A stretch of DNA of 64,000 bases from Diadophis punctatus similis. Its lineage: Eukaryota; Chordata; Lepidosauria; Squamata; Dipsadidae. The notes beneath the pieces were generated by a model. The model was not told where the DNA came from, made no database searches, and saw nothing but the letters and a program-made list of their open reading frames with translations. Both the position numbers and the translations under genes were made by a program. This document shows, one piece after another, positions 53,601 through 62,021 of the stretch; positions within the stretch are counted from its first letter, which is position 1; each line of letters starts with the position of its first letter. The stretch is taken from positions 55,177,359 to 55,241,358 of the forward strand of contig JALIGW010000001.1 in NCBI GenBank assembly GCA_023053685.1, written 5' to 3'.

Positions 53601-54202
53601 TTATGGTCAAAAAAAGATGAGGTTTTTTTTGCAGAGTCTCGCTTGCTCTCACTCTTGTTCTCCCGGCCAAAAGAGTGCCTTCTGCAAAAAGAGCGGCTCC
53701 CGGCATGTCCCCCCCCCTTTCCCCGGAAAGTAGTTGGGGGGCTTATTTCAGCTCATGCACTGAAAAAGGCTAATTGGCCTTATTATGGGGACATGTCTTA
53801 TTTTCGGGGAAACAAGGTACCAACTGCTTTGTTGGACTGATTCTAGAAATTTGTCAATATTTATTGTATTTTATAGCTTGTTAGCTGCTTTGGGAGCATT
53901 ATCATAAAATAGGGAAAAATAATAAACAAATAAACTTAATTTTGGGAAATGTATGCAAAATTGTTTATCATTGACAAAAGCTTCACAAGAAAGCTAACCA
54001 AAACTTTATATATTTACTGATTCCGAAGGTTACTTACCCTCATATCATTTTCTTTCAGATTAAGTTCAGTCCCATCTTCATATTTAACTGTATAAAGATG
54101 TGCATGTTCATCATAACTGATTACTTTTACTTCATAGTACAACATACTTCCAGGCCATCGGCCCATTACCACTTGTTCATCTGCAAACTTTCTCCTGGGC
54201 AT
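32948..54202 (-). CDS. LBR: Lamin B receptor (13 coding exons, 611 aa)
   Basis: Inner nuclear membrane protein that binds lamin B and heterochromatin and carries a sterol C14-reductase domain. On the minus strand the exons run 54202-54038, 52451-52257, 48140-48057, 47576-47396, 47179-46983, 45805-45751, 42137-41943, 41800-41697, 41350-41225, 35224-35056, 33939-33859, 33735-33613 and 33108-32948. All splice sites are GT-AG and all phases match, giving 1836 nt. The length is close to other vertebrate LBRs (about 615). Residues 1-60 are a Tudor domain, about 56-110 an RS-rich linker, about 209 onward multiple membrane segments. The C-terminal half is an ERG24/DHCR7-type reductase with [14 protein letters not shown] and a YRIFPYIY end. 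No inactivating change is seen. Confidence 0.97.
33109..33612. other. LBR intron, nothing recognised
   Basis: AT-rich unique sequence between the last two LBR exons. Confidence 0.6.
33613..33735 (-). CDS. LBR: LBR exon ([14 protein letters not shown])
   Basis: Acceptor ATTATACAG|ATTTG, donor TGTG|GTAAGT. Encodes [20 protein letters not shown] then [14 protein letters not shown], the reductase signature thought to line the NADPH/sterol site. Confidence 0.97.
33859..33939 (-). CDS. LBR: LBR exon
   Basis: Acceptor TCCCCAAG|TTGTTG, donor GCTC|GTAAGT. Encodes [19 protein letters not shown], matching the family's GYxIFRxxNxQKxxFR stretch. Confidence 0.96.
33940..35055. other. LBR intron with a (ATTCT)n-tailed repeat
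   Basis: Apart from the repeat at 34567-34777, unique AT-rich sequence. Confidence 0.6.
34567..34777 (+). mobile_element. Snake-type repeat tail with (ATTCT)n microsatellite
   Basis: About 130 bp ending caaattccttgtgtgtccaa then cacttggccaataaaat, followed by about 16 perfect TATTC units (34697-34777). An inverted copy is at 49440-49550. I recall this tail as common in snake genomes; assigning it to a CR1/L3-type LINE is inference. Confidence 0.7.
35056..35224 (-). CDS. LBR: LBR exon ([15 protein letters not shown])
   Basis: Acceptor ATTTTAG|GAAGC, donor AATA|GTAAGT, one carried base. Encodes [20 protein letters not shown] then [14 protein letters not shown], the most conserved transmembrane block of the reductase family. 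Confidence 0.97.
35358..35635 (+). mobile_element. CR1 LINE 3' fragment
   Basis: Starts in gggagtcaaactattctcca and encodes [19 protein letters not shown]. It ends with the CR1 3' tail gcagggggttggactagaag... ccaactctgttatt. 5'-truncated, as is usual for CR1. Confidence 0.88.
35629..35693. repeat. (TTA)n(TTG)n microsatellite at a CR1 tail
   Basis: Begins exactly at the end of the CR1 copy; about 19 TTG units. Confidence 0.95.
36690..36965. repeat. Tandem palindromes (two copies)
   Basis: Two head-to-tail palindromic units, each with the gacttgtggacttcaactcc word and its inverse around a cctccagtcat centre. They relate to the solitary palindrome at 5433-5576. Confidence 0.85.
37216..37613 (+). 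pseudogene. Pogo-type transposase, 5' remnant
   Basis: An N-terminal helix-turn-helix piece ([21 protein letters not shown], then [13 protein letters not shown]) resembles the CENP-B/pogo DNA-binding domain. After an internal deletion and frame change, [19 protein letters not shown] carries the second catalytic Asp. It stops at the IPGG word where the LINE begins. The first catalytic Asp region is missing. The assignment rests on motif memory. Confidence 0.75.
37611..39419 (-). mobile_element. L2-like LINE inserted in the pogo transposase
   Basis: Minus-strand LINE ending in (AAATA)n at 37611-37637. Frameshifted pieces match the intact copy at 19715-21472, including [26 protein letters not shown] and, at about 38590-38620, a YADDTQLYI word. 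The 5' truncation is at [15 protein letters not shown], near the corresponding point of the other copy. Confidence 0.88.
39420..39780 (+). pseudogene. Pogo-type transposase, 3' remnant
   Basis: Resumes where 37613 stops: [15 protein letters not shown] carries the third catalytic Asp. [26 protein letters not shown] and [17 protein letters not shown] follow, then an acidic tail to TAG at 39778. 101 codons are open from 39475. The [11 protein letters not shown] ending is typical of vertebrate pogo/Tigger-like elements. Confidence 0.82.
40048..41224. other. LBR intron, nothing recognised
   Basis: Unique sequence. Minus-strand frames (for example 40413-40754) show no domain. Confidence 0.6.
41225..41350 (-). 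CDS. LBR: LBR exon
   Basis: 42 codons, phase 0. Acceptor TCCAAAG|GCTAT, donor GAG|GTAACT. Encodes [20 protein letters not shown] and [11 protein letters not shown], matching the family's xLYVxDAxWNE pattern. Confidence 0.96.
41351..41696. other. LBR intron, nothing recognised
   Basis: Short unique intron. Confidence 0.6.
41697..41800 (-). CDS. LBR: LBR exon ([14 protein letters not shown])
   Basis: Acceptor TTTGTAG|GGAAT, donor TGG|GTGAGT. Encodes [20 protein letters not shown] then [11 protein letters not shown], the start of the sterol-reductase core. Confidence 0.97.
41943..42137 (-). CDS. LBR: LBR exon, membrane segments
   Basis: Acceptor TTTAAAG|GAATC, donor TCTG|GTAAGT. Encodes [18 protein letters not shown], then [20 protein letters not shown] and [11 protein letters not shown], two hydrophobic membrane spans. 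Confidence 0.96.
42618..42931. mobile_element. hAT MITE with 8-bp target duplication
   Basis: Ends CAGTCATGGCAAACCT and AGGTTCGCCATCATGG; perfect TCCTAGAC repeats at 42610-42617 and 42932-42939. Same family as 2003-2385. Confidence 0.9.
43204..44208. mobile_element. Internally deleted pogo-family element
   Basis: Ends CCGTATTTTTCGGAGTATAA and ...CCAAAAAATACGG with TA on both sides. The CCG/GCC-rich left part, tandem palindromes (about 43628-44020) and the 3' tail ggttgtaaaaagtgtacatgg match the long copy at 36098-40047, but the transposase section is missing. Pro/Ala-rich frames across the GC block are not genes. Confidence 0.9.
45041..45676. mobile_element. Pogo-family MITE with an internal 80-bp tandem repeat
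   Basis: TIRs CCATATTTTTCAGAGTATAA and the inverse ending ATACAG, TA on both sides. The right end is only 74 bp from the LBR exon donor at 45751. Confidence 0.88.
45147..45540. repeat. Minisatellite, about 80-bp unit
   Basis: The cagccctaa anchor recurs at 45147, 45227, 45307, 45387, 45465 and 45524, giving periods of 80, 80, 80, 78 and 59. The first four units are nearly identical and the last are shortened. Confidence 0.95.
45751..45805 (-). CDS. LBR: LBR short exon
   Basis: 18 codons plus one base. Acceptor CTTTTCAG|ATTGT, donor AATG|GTAAAT. Encodes [18 protein letters not shown], matching the VEGTPLxxGxRLKYRxNG linker. A longer frame through the intron is spurious. Confidence 0.94.
45806..46982. 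other. LBR intron with a mariner-like MITE
   Basis: MITE at about 46010-46409. The rest has no recognised feature. Confidence 0.6.
46010..46409. mobile_element. Mariner-like MITE, diverged copy
   Basis: Aligns with 4254-4645 (aagtagtcctcaactcatga ... gtaagtcaagcactacctg). Its ends are more degraded. Confidence 0.75.
46983..47179 (-). CDS. LBR: LBR exon, first transmembrane block
   Basis: Acceptor TTTTAAG|GTGCC, donor AAAG|GTAAAA, phase 0 end. Encodes [18 protein letters not shown] (first membrane span), the conserved [29 protein letters not shown] and LFYLLPIGK. Confidence 0.97.
47396..47576 (-). CDS. LBR: LBR exon, charged linker
   Basis: Acceptor GTGTGTAG|CGGCA, donor ATCG|GTATGC, one carried base. 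Encodes [20 protein letters not shown] and [12 protein letters not shown], a highly charged segment that ends just before the first membrane span. The LEFGG-like end matches the family. Confidence 0.94.
47700..48040 (+). mobile_element. L2-like LINE fragment next to an LBR exon
   Basis: Plus-strand pieces resemble the L2 C-terminus: [13 protein letters not shown] text, [20 protein letters not shown] then LRNRS. It ends about 15 bp from the donor of the LBR exon at 48057. Confidence 0.7.
48057..48140 (-). CDS. LBR: LBR exon
   Basis: 28 codons, phase 0. Acceptor CAATCCAG|AGGCT, donor GAG|GTATGA. Encodes [19 protein letters not shown], aligned with the RYNGEPEHIE region of other LBRs. Confidence 0.93.
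48141..52256. other. Large LBR intron
   Basis: About 4.1 kb. Holds the inverted (ATTCT)n-type repeat at 49440-49550, a poly-G run at about 50578-50594 and otherwise unique AT-rich sequence. ORFs here are short and domain-free. Confidence 0.6.
49440..49550 (-). mobile_element. Snake-type repeat tail, inverted copy
   Basis: On the minus strand it reads acaaattccttgtgtattta, then cacttggccaaataaat and a degenerate TTCTG/TTCTA run. Same family as 34567-34777. Confidence 0.7.
52257..52451 (-). CDS. LBR: LBR exon, RS-rich linker
   Basis: 65 codons, phase 0. Acceptor TTTTCTAG|TCTCT, donor TTG|GTATTT (weak). Encodes [18 protein letters not shown] then [16 protein letters not shown], the Arg/Ser repeats where SR-protein kinases act on LBR (family knowledge), and NLTPLV at the end. 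Confidence 0.9.
52452..54037. other. LBR intron
   Basis: The end of a TIR element (tcttattttcggggaaacaa then ggta) lies at about 53640-53817; its other end is not found. The rest is unrecognised. Confidence 0.5.
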
Positions 54203-54215
54203 TTTTCAACCAATT
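54038..54215 (-). CDS. LBR: LBR first coding exon, Tudor domain
   Basis: Acceptor TTTTTAG|AATTGG, 13 nt of 5' UTR, ATG at 54202, donor AGG|GTAAGT. Encodes [30 protein letters not shown] and [19 protein letters not shown], a Tudor fold. The MPxRKFAxGxVVxGRWPGS start is diagnostic of LBR. Confidence 0.98.
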
Positions 54216-54860
54216 CTAAAAAGAAAAAAAGTATATGTGTGCATGGAGTAATAAATTAAATTTCTCTTTTAAAAACTGTGGACATTCAAGTCCTATCTTA
54301 ACTTCTGTTTCGTAGATTGTATTTTGAGCAGAAAGGTCACATAAAAATCAAGCAAATAATGGATGAATGAGGGGAACGAAACAGACACGTGGATACTGGT
54401 CAGATTAACTAGTAAGGTGTAGAAGAGCAATTAAAGGATTGGATGTGGATTCCATTGTTCTTACTTCAAATAATCGTGTGAAATTATGAAATTAAACACA
54501 ATGTACACACTCTGATTTATATAATAACCTGAAACAGAAATTACAGACTTCTTCATTTGATTATGTTAGGCGTTATTCCAAAATCATAGCAATTTAAGAC
54601 ATACACTAAACTCGTCACCATCAATCTTTGTTTCAGTTGTTGACTAATCATCCTGGGAATAAAAATTTAAGGTAATTAACAGATTAATAGCAAAGGTATA
54701 GAGACTATTAAAAAAATTCTGTAAATATTCTATAAGAATAAAAAATTACTAATCATTGATATTAAAACTATAAAGATTAAGATATAGCAATGTAGTACAA
54801 AAAAACCAGCAACATACCATAATTTAGAACAAAAAATTAATCAGATCAAACAATCTAGAC

Positions 54861-55058
54861 CAGGGGTCCCCAACCCGTGGGCTGCAGCCCATTCGTAACC
54901 AGGCTGCACCAGCAGCGGAGAGCACATGTACACGTGCAGGCGTACTCACATGAGCACTCCCAAATGAAGCTCTGTGTGCGCGCGCATGCCTGCCCCTCGT
55001 GCAAAACCATTCCCTCCCTCCCCCCAAGCCTCCAACCAAGAAAGGTTGGGGAACACTG
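54861..55058. mobile_element. Short hAT MITE
   Basis: Ends CAGGGGTCCCCAACCC and GGTTGGGGAACACTG. Flanks ATCTAGAC (54853-54860) and ATCTGGAC (55059-55066), an 8-bp duplication with one mismatch. Confidence 0.85.
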
Positions 55059-55295
55059 ATCTGGACTATATGTTGTAATAAACTAACAATTTACATTACT
55101 ATCTCTATGATGTAGAGTCAGTATATTTCAAGATCAAGCACTAAATTTTGGATTGAAAGAAATGGTAGTCCTCCCTACTGAAATATTTTTAATCTGTTAA
55201 ATTGACTTTTCCAGACACAGTTAATACTAAGTGTACCATTCAAATGAACAAGCATTATAATTACCAGTAACACACAGAGAAAAGTCAGTTTGTAT

Positions 55296-55480
55296 AGTGA
55301 TTAAGGCGTAAAAACCAGAAGACTATGAGTTCCAGTTCTGCCTTAGGCCCAAAGCCAGCTCAGTGACCTTGGGCCAGTCACTTTCTCTCAGCCCCAGAAA
55401 GGTGGTAATGGCAAACCACTTCCAAAAAATCTTGCCAAAAAACTGCAGGGTTTAGCCCAGGCAGTCAAAAATCAAAAATG
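55296..55480 (+). mobile_element. tRNA-related SINE
   Basis: Head agtttgtatagtgattaagg, B-box-like gagttccagttctgcc, then gaccttgggccagtcactt. Relatives are at 61413-61600 and in the inverted repeat at 1196-1339. Confidence 0.7.
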
Positions 55481-55589
55481 GATTTGAAGACAGAAATATA
55501 TGTATCTATCTGAAGGAATAAAGGTGAACTTACAAATTCTATAATTAACTTCTAATTAGACTGCAATCCCAAATTTACTTTAAAAGGTT

Positions 55590-56045
55590 TTTTTAATTGG
55601 AAGAAGGAAGATATACCAACTATCGAGGAATGGACATTAAAAGTTGTACATCTGGCTGAAATGGCAAAAATCTCATATCTCAAAGACCATTCAAACAAGA
55701 GAGAGATATTGGAATGGAGTAGATGGACTGACTATATTAAAAAAGTATCAGATAAAGAAGATACAAATAGTTTAATAGTGATATATGTTTAACCTTTAGA
55801 TTATGTTTAAAAAGTTTGGACTAACAAGGAGTTAAAGAACTAGAAAATTTTTGAAATTAATAATTTGTTAGCATATTTTAATTTTATGTTTATTGAATAC
55901 TATACCCTGTGCTTTTTCTGGGAAGTCGGGGTGGGTGGGGGGGCGGGTAAGGGGGGGTGGGAAGGGGTTTGGGGGGAAGGGGGGGAGAAAAGAGAAAAAT
56001 GTTTGTACTTTGTACTAATAAAACTTTTTGAATAAAAAAAATTTT
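55590..56045 (+). mobile_element. L1 LINE 3' end with G-rich 3' UTR
   Basis: Broken ORF2 C-terminal text (EEWTLKVVHLAEMAKISYL, LEWSRWTDYIKK), then a strongly G-rich stretch (55918-55990) and aataaaactttttgaat with an A-tail. G-runs before the tail are typical of L1 3' UTRs. Confidence 0.75.
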
Positions 56046-56060
56046 TTTAAGATGAAATAA

Positions 56061-56402
56061 CCGTATTTTTCGGACTATAAGACGCACTTTTTTGTCTCCC
56101 AAGAGGGTGAAAATGTCTGTGCGTCTTATAGACCAAATATTGCTGAAGCCCTGCCCACCATTTTTTTTGCCTCCGCACGCCCCGTTTTTGGGACTTTTTT
56201 TGGCCCGTTTAAAAAAAAAACGGGCCAAAAAAAGCCTCAAAAACGGGCCGGAAAAAGCCTAAAAAATGGCCCATAAAGCCTCGAAAACGGGCAGAAAAAA
56301 GGCTGGAAAAGGCCCGAAAATGGGGTGCACAGAGGCAAGACACTTTTTGTTGTTGTTTTCCCCTTCAAAATTTAGGTGCGTCTTAATAGTCCGAAAATAC
56401 GG
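56061..56402. mobile_element. Pogo-family MITE
   Basis: Ends CCGTATTTTTCGGACTATAA and the inverse ending ATACGG then TA. The interior has a 13-bp palindrome of cgggccaaaaaaa around 56203-56236 and repeated gggcc-AAA words. It directly follows the L1 A-tail. Confidence 0.85.
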
Positions 56403-57369
56403 TACCCAGCGGCTGTATGGTTCAGATTTATATATATATGGGAATGACAAAAGTTCTAAAACATCTCTAAAATCTGTCAAAGCAGATATTTATATTTATA
56501 TCATATTTCATATCAGCATGCCCCCTTAGATAATTAATAAAATATCTCTATTCTCCCTGCCTGACAAATATGACTTAATGACAGGTATCAGACAGCCTCC
56601 CTACTCACACTGAAAGGAAAATACAACATAAAGCACGTGTCCATGTAGATTAGATTTTGCAGAAATAATAGACATATAGTATTCCATTGAGCTATGTATG
56701 CAGGTCTTCAAATTAATTTAACATAACTACATATTGTTACATAACCCAAGTTAGACAGCATATGTAAATTTATTACTGAATTATCAGTTCCCATATGTAT
56801 GAAATAAGATTGCAACATTTTGTTCAATCACTATTTATAGTGAAATGGATAGAACTTCATATCACCAAGAATTTTCTCCTTTTAATAATGTAGAACTATC
56901 TAGTTTCAATGGGCAGAATTTTATCCCATAATAGTTTTGCAAATGACTTATTTTCAGTGTATTGCAAAAAATATTCATGACTTCTCAGCTTGATATAAGT
57001 GATTTTTAAAAGACCTTTTTATTATGCTCCATGTAAGTGAGTTTATCTTAGTACAAAGGGTATATGCAGGAACCTGCTTTCTTCACCATGTGCTTTATGT
57101 AGTAGTATTAGTAATAAGTGAAAGCCTCTTAGTCCTAGTGTCTTTAGTTCAGCTTTGGGATGCAATAGGATTTGAAGAGAGAACAAATTTATCGTCACAA
57201 TCAGTTTGCCATGCAAACATGTCACCTGTCAGAATCACATTTTAACTGACCAGCTTGAGATCTGCACCCTACAAATATTTGAAATGTTTTTTCTTCAAAA
57301 CGGACACCACATTTAAAACAGTTCTTAAGCTACAAAATATAAGCAAAAGCAAATGTGGAGAAGGATGTT

Positions 57370-58625
57370 TGACCTGGTGGGGTGGGAATCAGTCTTATGG
57401 CCTGGGAGGACGAGGTGGGAGTGAGAAAAGGCCTGTTGGGACTCAAGGTATCTACATCTACATGGAGGGAAATAAGCAGTGGGGTACCACAAGGTTCCGT
57501 CTTAGGCCTAGCATTCAATATCTTAATAAATGACTTAGATGAGGGAATAGAAGGGGAACTCATCATATTTGCAGACAACACTAAGCTGGCAGGAATAGCC
57601 AACATCTCAGAAGACAAACTCAGGATCCAAAAAGATCTTGATAGACTTGAACAATGGGCCCTATCCAACAACATGAAATTTAATGTGGAGAAAAGCAAGG
57701 TTTTAGACCTAGGCAGGAAAAACCAAGGGTACAAATACAGGAGGCGAAATCTGACTCAAAAACAGTAACTGTGAGATGTCTATGGAGATTCTCAGTCATT
57801 CAGGTCATGGTTATCCCAAAGGTGCTTTTTCAAGAGGTAACTGGACTTTCTGGTTTTTCTTCAGCTCTGGAGAAGCTTCTTGGATGAGAAGCGAAACATC
57901 TTGAAAGAAAAACCAGAAAGTCCAGTTGTCTCTTGAAAAAGCACCTTTGGGAGTAACTGTGAGAGTAACCTTGGAGTCCTAGTGGACGATCACCCATCAT
58001 GAGCCAGCAGGGTGAGGCAGCAACCAAAAAAGCTAATACAATCCTTAGTTGTATAAACAGAAGCATAGAATCAAAATCACGTGAAGTATTAGTACCATTT
58101 TATAAATCCTTAGTAAGACCAACCTGGAATACTGCATCCAGTTTTGGTTATCACATTACAAAAAAAGATGTTGAGACTTTGTAAAAAGTGCAAAGAACAG
58201 CAACTAAGATGATTAAGGGCCTGGAGACAAAAACATTTGAAGAACAGTTGCAGGATTTGGGGATGGCCAGTCTAGAGAAAAGAAGGACTAGGGGTGACAT
58301 GATAGCAGTATTCCAGTATTTGAAGGGCTGCCACAAAGAAGAGGGAGTCAACATATTTTCCAAAGCACCAGAAGGCAAGACAAGAAACAACGGATGGAAA
58401 CTAATCAAAGAGAAGCAATTTGGAATTAAGGAGAAACATCCTAAGAGTAAGGACAATTAACCAAGGGAACAGCTTGCCTTCAGAAGTTGTAGGTGCTTCA
58501 TCACTAAAGGTTTTTAAGAAAAGACTGGACAGTCACCTATCTGAAAAGGTACAGCGTCTCCTGCTTGAGCAGGGGGTTGGACTAGAAGACCTGCAAGGTC
58601 CCTTCCAGCTGTATTCTAATTGATT
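57370..58625 (+). mobile_element. CR1 LINE, RT to 3' end, with nested foldback
   Basis: Encodes REISSGVPQGSVLGL, FADNTKLAGIA (catalytic FADD changed to FADN) and LEQWALSNNMKFNVEKSK. After the insertion at 57776-57951 it continues NLGVLVDDH, CINRSIESKSREVLVPFY and FSKAPEGKTRNNGWK. Ends in the CR1 3' tail at about 58600. Frameshifted. Confidence 0.9.
57776..57951. mobile_element. Foldback element with hammerhead-like hairpin
   Basis: 176 bp within CR1, bounded by 12-bp direct repeats AGTAACTGTGAG (57764-57775, 57952-57963). Arms 57814-57861 and 57905-57952 are inverted copies with 46 of 48 bases complementary. The loop region holds CTGGAGA-A-GCTTCT-loop-AGAAGC-GAAA (57867-57896). The sequence type is reminiscent of Penelope-like element termini. 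No ORF. Confidence 0.75.
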
Positions 58626-60219
58626 GATTGAAGGCACATGAAGTGGAGCATGGGATGTCTTGGGGGTGGGGGACACCTTGGGAGGACCAGAACTGGCAGA
58701 CCTAGGCCTGTACTAGGCCTCCAACAGCCTCCCCCACCCAGAAGGACTCCACGCTCCGCTTAATGATCCGCACATTCATTTAACATTTCATTGGGGAGAG
58801 CAGGGATGGGGGTGTCATTGGGTGACACATTTCACCTAATGACTGCTGCAACATAATGTGGGCAGGCTTCATTATGGTCGTATCTCAAGGACTACCTGTA
58901 CTGTTCATGTTATATATTCTTACACTTGGTATGAATTTAAGAGCATCTAGAAAGCATCACTTAGCTATAATAGTCAAGACTTAGTCATTTTTTAAGAGTA
59001 AATTCTCAACTACCCTTTCCGATCTTTCCTGTGATGGTCCTTCACTGTTTCACTTTAATTATAAAATCAATCATGCATTTTGATTGATACACCTTTTCCA
59101 TGTGTGTGTTTATTCAAAACAAACATTAATTTTTGTAAGCAGATATTCATTAGTCACTATTCTGTTTTATTCTTGGGTCTCTGAATAGTCTATTCACTTA
59201 TTCTGTATCTTCTTGACTTACCACCCATCAGTATTACCTGACAGAATAACTTTCTCCACCAGACGGCATTTATTTGAAATTTTATTTTTCCCAAAATCAT
59301 TTTTGATATTTTTGTTATCAGCATTCATTGGAAAATATACTGCAACTATTAATAGCCTATGGGCATTCACTTTCATATGCACCCAATAATACTCTACATG
59401 ACACCAGTTCATATTTTAGCCCTTTCATTCCTAATTAAAGCTACATCTTTACTTCTGTACAAACCAGCCATCAATTTCTTAAGATCAGGTTCTACATCCT
59501 TCCTCTTTTTCTTAGTTACATAACATATCTGTGTTTAGTGACACAAAGTATCTATTTTTGTTATAATTTCATACATTATTTCATGATGTTCTTACAGAAT
59601 GGCCCGAATCCCTATTATATTCAGCCTAAATGTTAAGACCATTGCAAAACAATAAGTGAAAGCTAAGTTATGCTTACTCACATCTATGCAATATTTAACA
59701 AAGTTAAGTGATTTTCCTAGTTGTGATGTCCAATTATAAATTACCTCCACCTAGTTTTCAGTTTATTTTGGTGCCACCTCACACCTCTTTGGAGATATAT
59801 TTTATTATAAAAACGTTTTATTATTTGATTTTATAGTAATTAAGTCACTTTGAACAATATGTTTGTTCAGATGTATTTGTTCCATATTATTTACTGTACT
59901 AGAATCTATTAACAGATACTGATCAAGGTTAAAAATTGTAATAAAACTTCTACTATTCCACTATTTTTATCTTTCAGAAACCCTTCTAACAACCTCTTCA
60001 GGATCTGAAGGTTGATTGTTTGAAATAGAAACTTGTAAAAGGTTGTCTTTTAGTTGCTGCTCGTTTGAAGCAATAAAACTATCCGAAGGTATTACAATGC
60101 ATATGACGCAATAAAACATATTCACATTTCAAGGACACGTGCGAACCTTTCCCAAGCATATTAATTTCGAAATGAGTATAAACTTTGATTGGATTATCCT
60201 AACTGCCTCACACTATTTC

Positions 60220-61090
60220 ATTATAAATCCGTCACGCTCTTCGCGCCTCTGAAGGGAGCGACCAATCGACCTCATACAGAGAATACGGCTCCTTTCAACG
60301 AGCTCGGCGACGCCCCCTGGCGGCCCCCACTGGAACGATTCTAAGGTTTCGTTCAAAAACACTCGCTCACTTGAACTTCCAGGATTAAATTCGAGCGAAA
60401 ACTAACGTCAGCGGGAGTGAAACTGCTGGAAAGAGCGAGAAGAGCGGCGCTCAACGAGAAAAGAGCCCGAAGACGACTATATGATATCCGCCGAGGCCTA
60501 AGAAAATGGAGGAGAAAGGGGAAAAGAAGGAACCGCAAGAGGCAAAGGAGGCGGCGACCGCCCGGTGCCCTCCCACCTTGGGAAAGGAGCTTGAAGGGGT
60601 GTGTCCCGGCCCGCATAATATGTACGCGCCCTCACCTGACGGCTACTAGCCTCCCTGGTAGTTGGATACTGAGCGCGCGAGTCCTCGGAGACAAAAAGGG
60701 AGCGTAGAGCTCAACAGCGATGCGAACTAACAGCTTTTAGCGACGGTTGCAGGCGGGAGGACACGGCGACGTTCCAAACCCCTCCCCCCCGTCCTGCTGG
60801 GAGGCGCGAAGGCCGAGGCGCCAACCGCCGCCATTGGGCAAGGCAAAGCATTTGAATCGCTCTTAGTGCTCACTGATTGGCTGCAAGTCGGTGGCGCGTT
60901 CCTCCCTCTCATCCCTCCGACTTTCGCACCAAGTTCTGCCTCCGGTTTAGCCAATGACATCGTTCACTCGAGGGAAATAAAAAGGGAAGGCTCCGTGGCT
61001 GAAGGGGTTCAAGTGCTCGCGCCTCTTCGGTTGGGCGAACGCGTTAAAAACAATAACGAGTCCCCTTGTTTCTGTCGCCGCTGATCCGAG
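60220..61090. promoter_or_regulatory. CpG island, probable LBR promoter (maybe bidirectional)
   Basis: A block rich in CG dinucleotides in an otherwise CpG-poor window. On the minus strand, CCAAT boxes (inverted ATTGG at 60876-60880 and 60833-60837) and a YY1-like AATGGCGGC (60827-60835) precede the presumed LBR exon 1. On the plus strand, CCAAT at 60951-60955 and an AT-rich TATA-like aaataaaaag (60975-60984) could start a divergent transcript. Confidence 0.75.
60636..60790 (-). other. LBR: Putative LBR non-coding exon 1
   Basis: Minus-strand donor GTCAG|GTGAGG at 60636 lies downstream of the CCAAT/YY1 elements and would splice to the acceptor at 54216. The 5' end is a guess. LBR genes usually have a non-coding first exon (family knowledge). 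Confidence 0.5.
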
Positions 61091-61412
61091 GACCTGCAGG
61101 GATCACGGAGGATCAGAGTACAAACAGAGAGTAGTGAAGGTTCCGCTTTTTACTCTCAGAATGTGTTCGACGGAAAACCAAATAGAAGTAGAATGTGTGA
61201 ATGCAGAAACTCATCTATTGAAGAGGGGTTTTTGCGGGTAGGCAAACAACCGTGATTAAGTCTGAAAATGTTGTAAAGCAAGTCTTTGTTGGGTGCACGA
61301 ATGCCATTGGGACACATGCGAATACAGCCACTGTGACTTTACCAATCGTGATTTTTAAAACCTGGTGTAGTCTTTTATTTAAATGCAGCCATAGGTTAGA
61401 ATGAGACCCAGT
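61091..61412. other. Upstream flank, nothing recognised
   Basis: Sequence after the CpG island without identifiable elements. Confidence 0.5.
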
Positions 61413-61600
61413 TTGGTGGTGTGATTAAGGCATTGGGCTAGAAACCTGGAGACTGACTCAAAGCCAACTGGGTGACTTTGGACCACTTCCCACACTCAGT
61501 CGTAGGAGGAAGGTATTGACCAACAGTTTCTAAAACACTTTGCCAAGAAAACTGCAGTACTTGTCCAGGCAAGAGTCAGTACTCATTTGAAAGAACTTTA
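61413..61600 (+). mobile_element. tRNA-related SINE
   Basis: cagtttggtggtgtgattaa head, gggtgactttggaccactt, and tgccaagaaaactgcagta, the same layout as 55296-55480. Confidence 0.7.
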
Positions 61601-62021
61601 AAAAACAAACAAACCTGAACCTACCTTCTGAAACTCTTTAGTAGGAAGCATAACTGAAAACTATACAACCGAATTCCAAATGAAAAAAATACTGGCCCAA
61701 AATTTAGATCAACAAATATGCAGTATTGCAATGGTCATAACTGATATTTCAAAAGCTCTTGAAGACTAAGCTGTTTCAGAGAGCCTTCTGATTTGCTGTT
61801 GCCATCTTTATGGTCCTTCTTAGCATGATTATTTAAAATTGTACTTTTTGTAAGTTTTCAAGCGTCTTTGAGATGCCTAGGAAATGTTTAATAAATAAAC
61901 AAATCAGGACTAGGCAAGATTCTATGCTAGGTGTATGGTGTCCTTACTCTTCTGTGTACAGAAAGCAACAGGAGTAGCAGCTGAACCTTTTAGCAACAGT
62001 GATAAGTTAATATCCTCTATG
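61601..62021. other. Intergenic, nothing recognised
   Basis: Possible degenerate LINE tail at about 61740-61900 (agatgcctaggaaatgttta then ataaataa). No firm call. Confidence 0.4.

Larger units (their letters stand above)
54216..60635. other. LBR first intron (inferred)
   Basis: Lies between the first coding exon and the presumed non-coding exon 1. It carries hAT, SINE, L1, pogo-family and CR1 copies (listed). 54216-54852, 56403-57369 and 58906-60200 hold nothing else recognised, apart from a mariner-type end tcaaggactacctgta at about 58888. Confidence 0.6.

Noticed and set aside
57330..57734. 134-codon minus-strand frame
   Set aside because: Antisense shadow of the CR1 reverse transcriptase on the plus strand.
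57867..57896. Canonical hammerhead ribozyme
   Set aside because: The core has CTGGAGA instead of CTGANGA, an extra base before stem II, and no clear stems I and III. Kept only as hammerhead-like.
60417..60707. 96-codon Arg/Lys-rich plus-strand frame in the CpG island
   Set aside because: Composition follows the GC-rich promoter region. No homology pattern, and it overlaps the presumed LBR exon 1 on the other strand.
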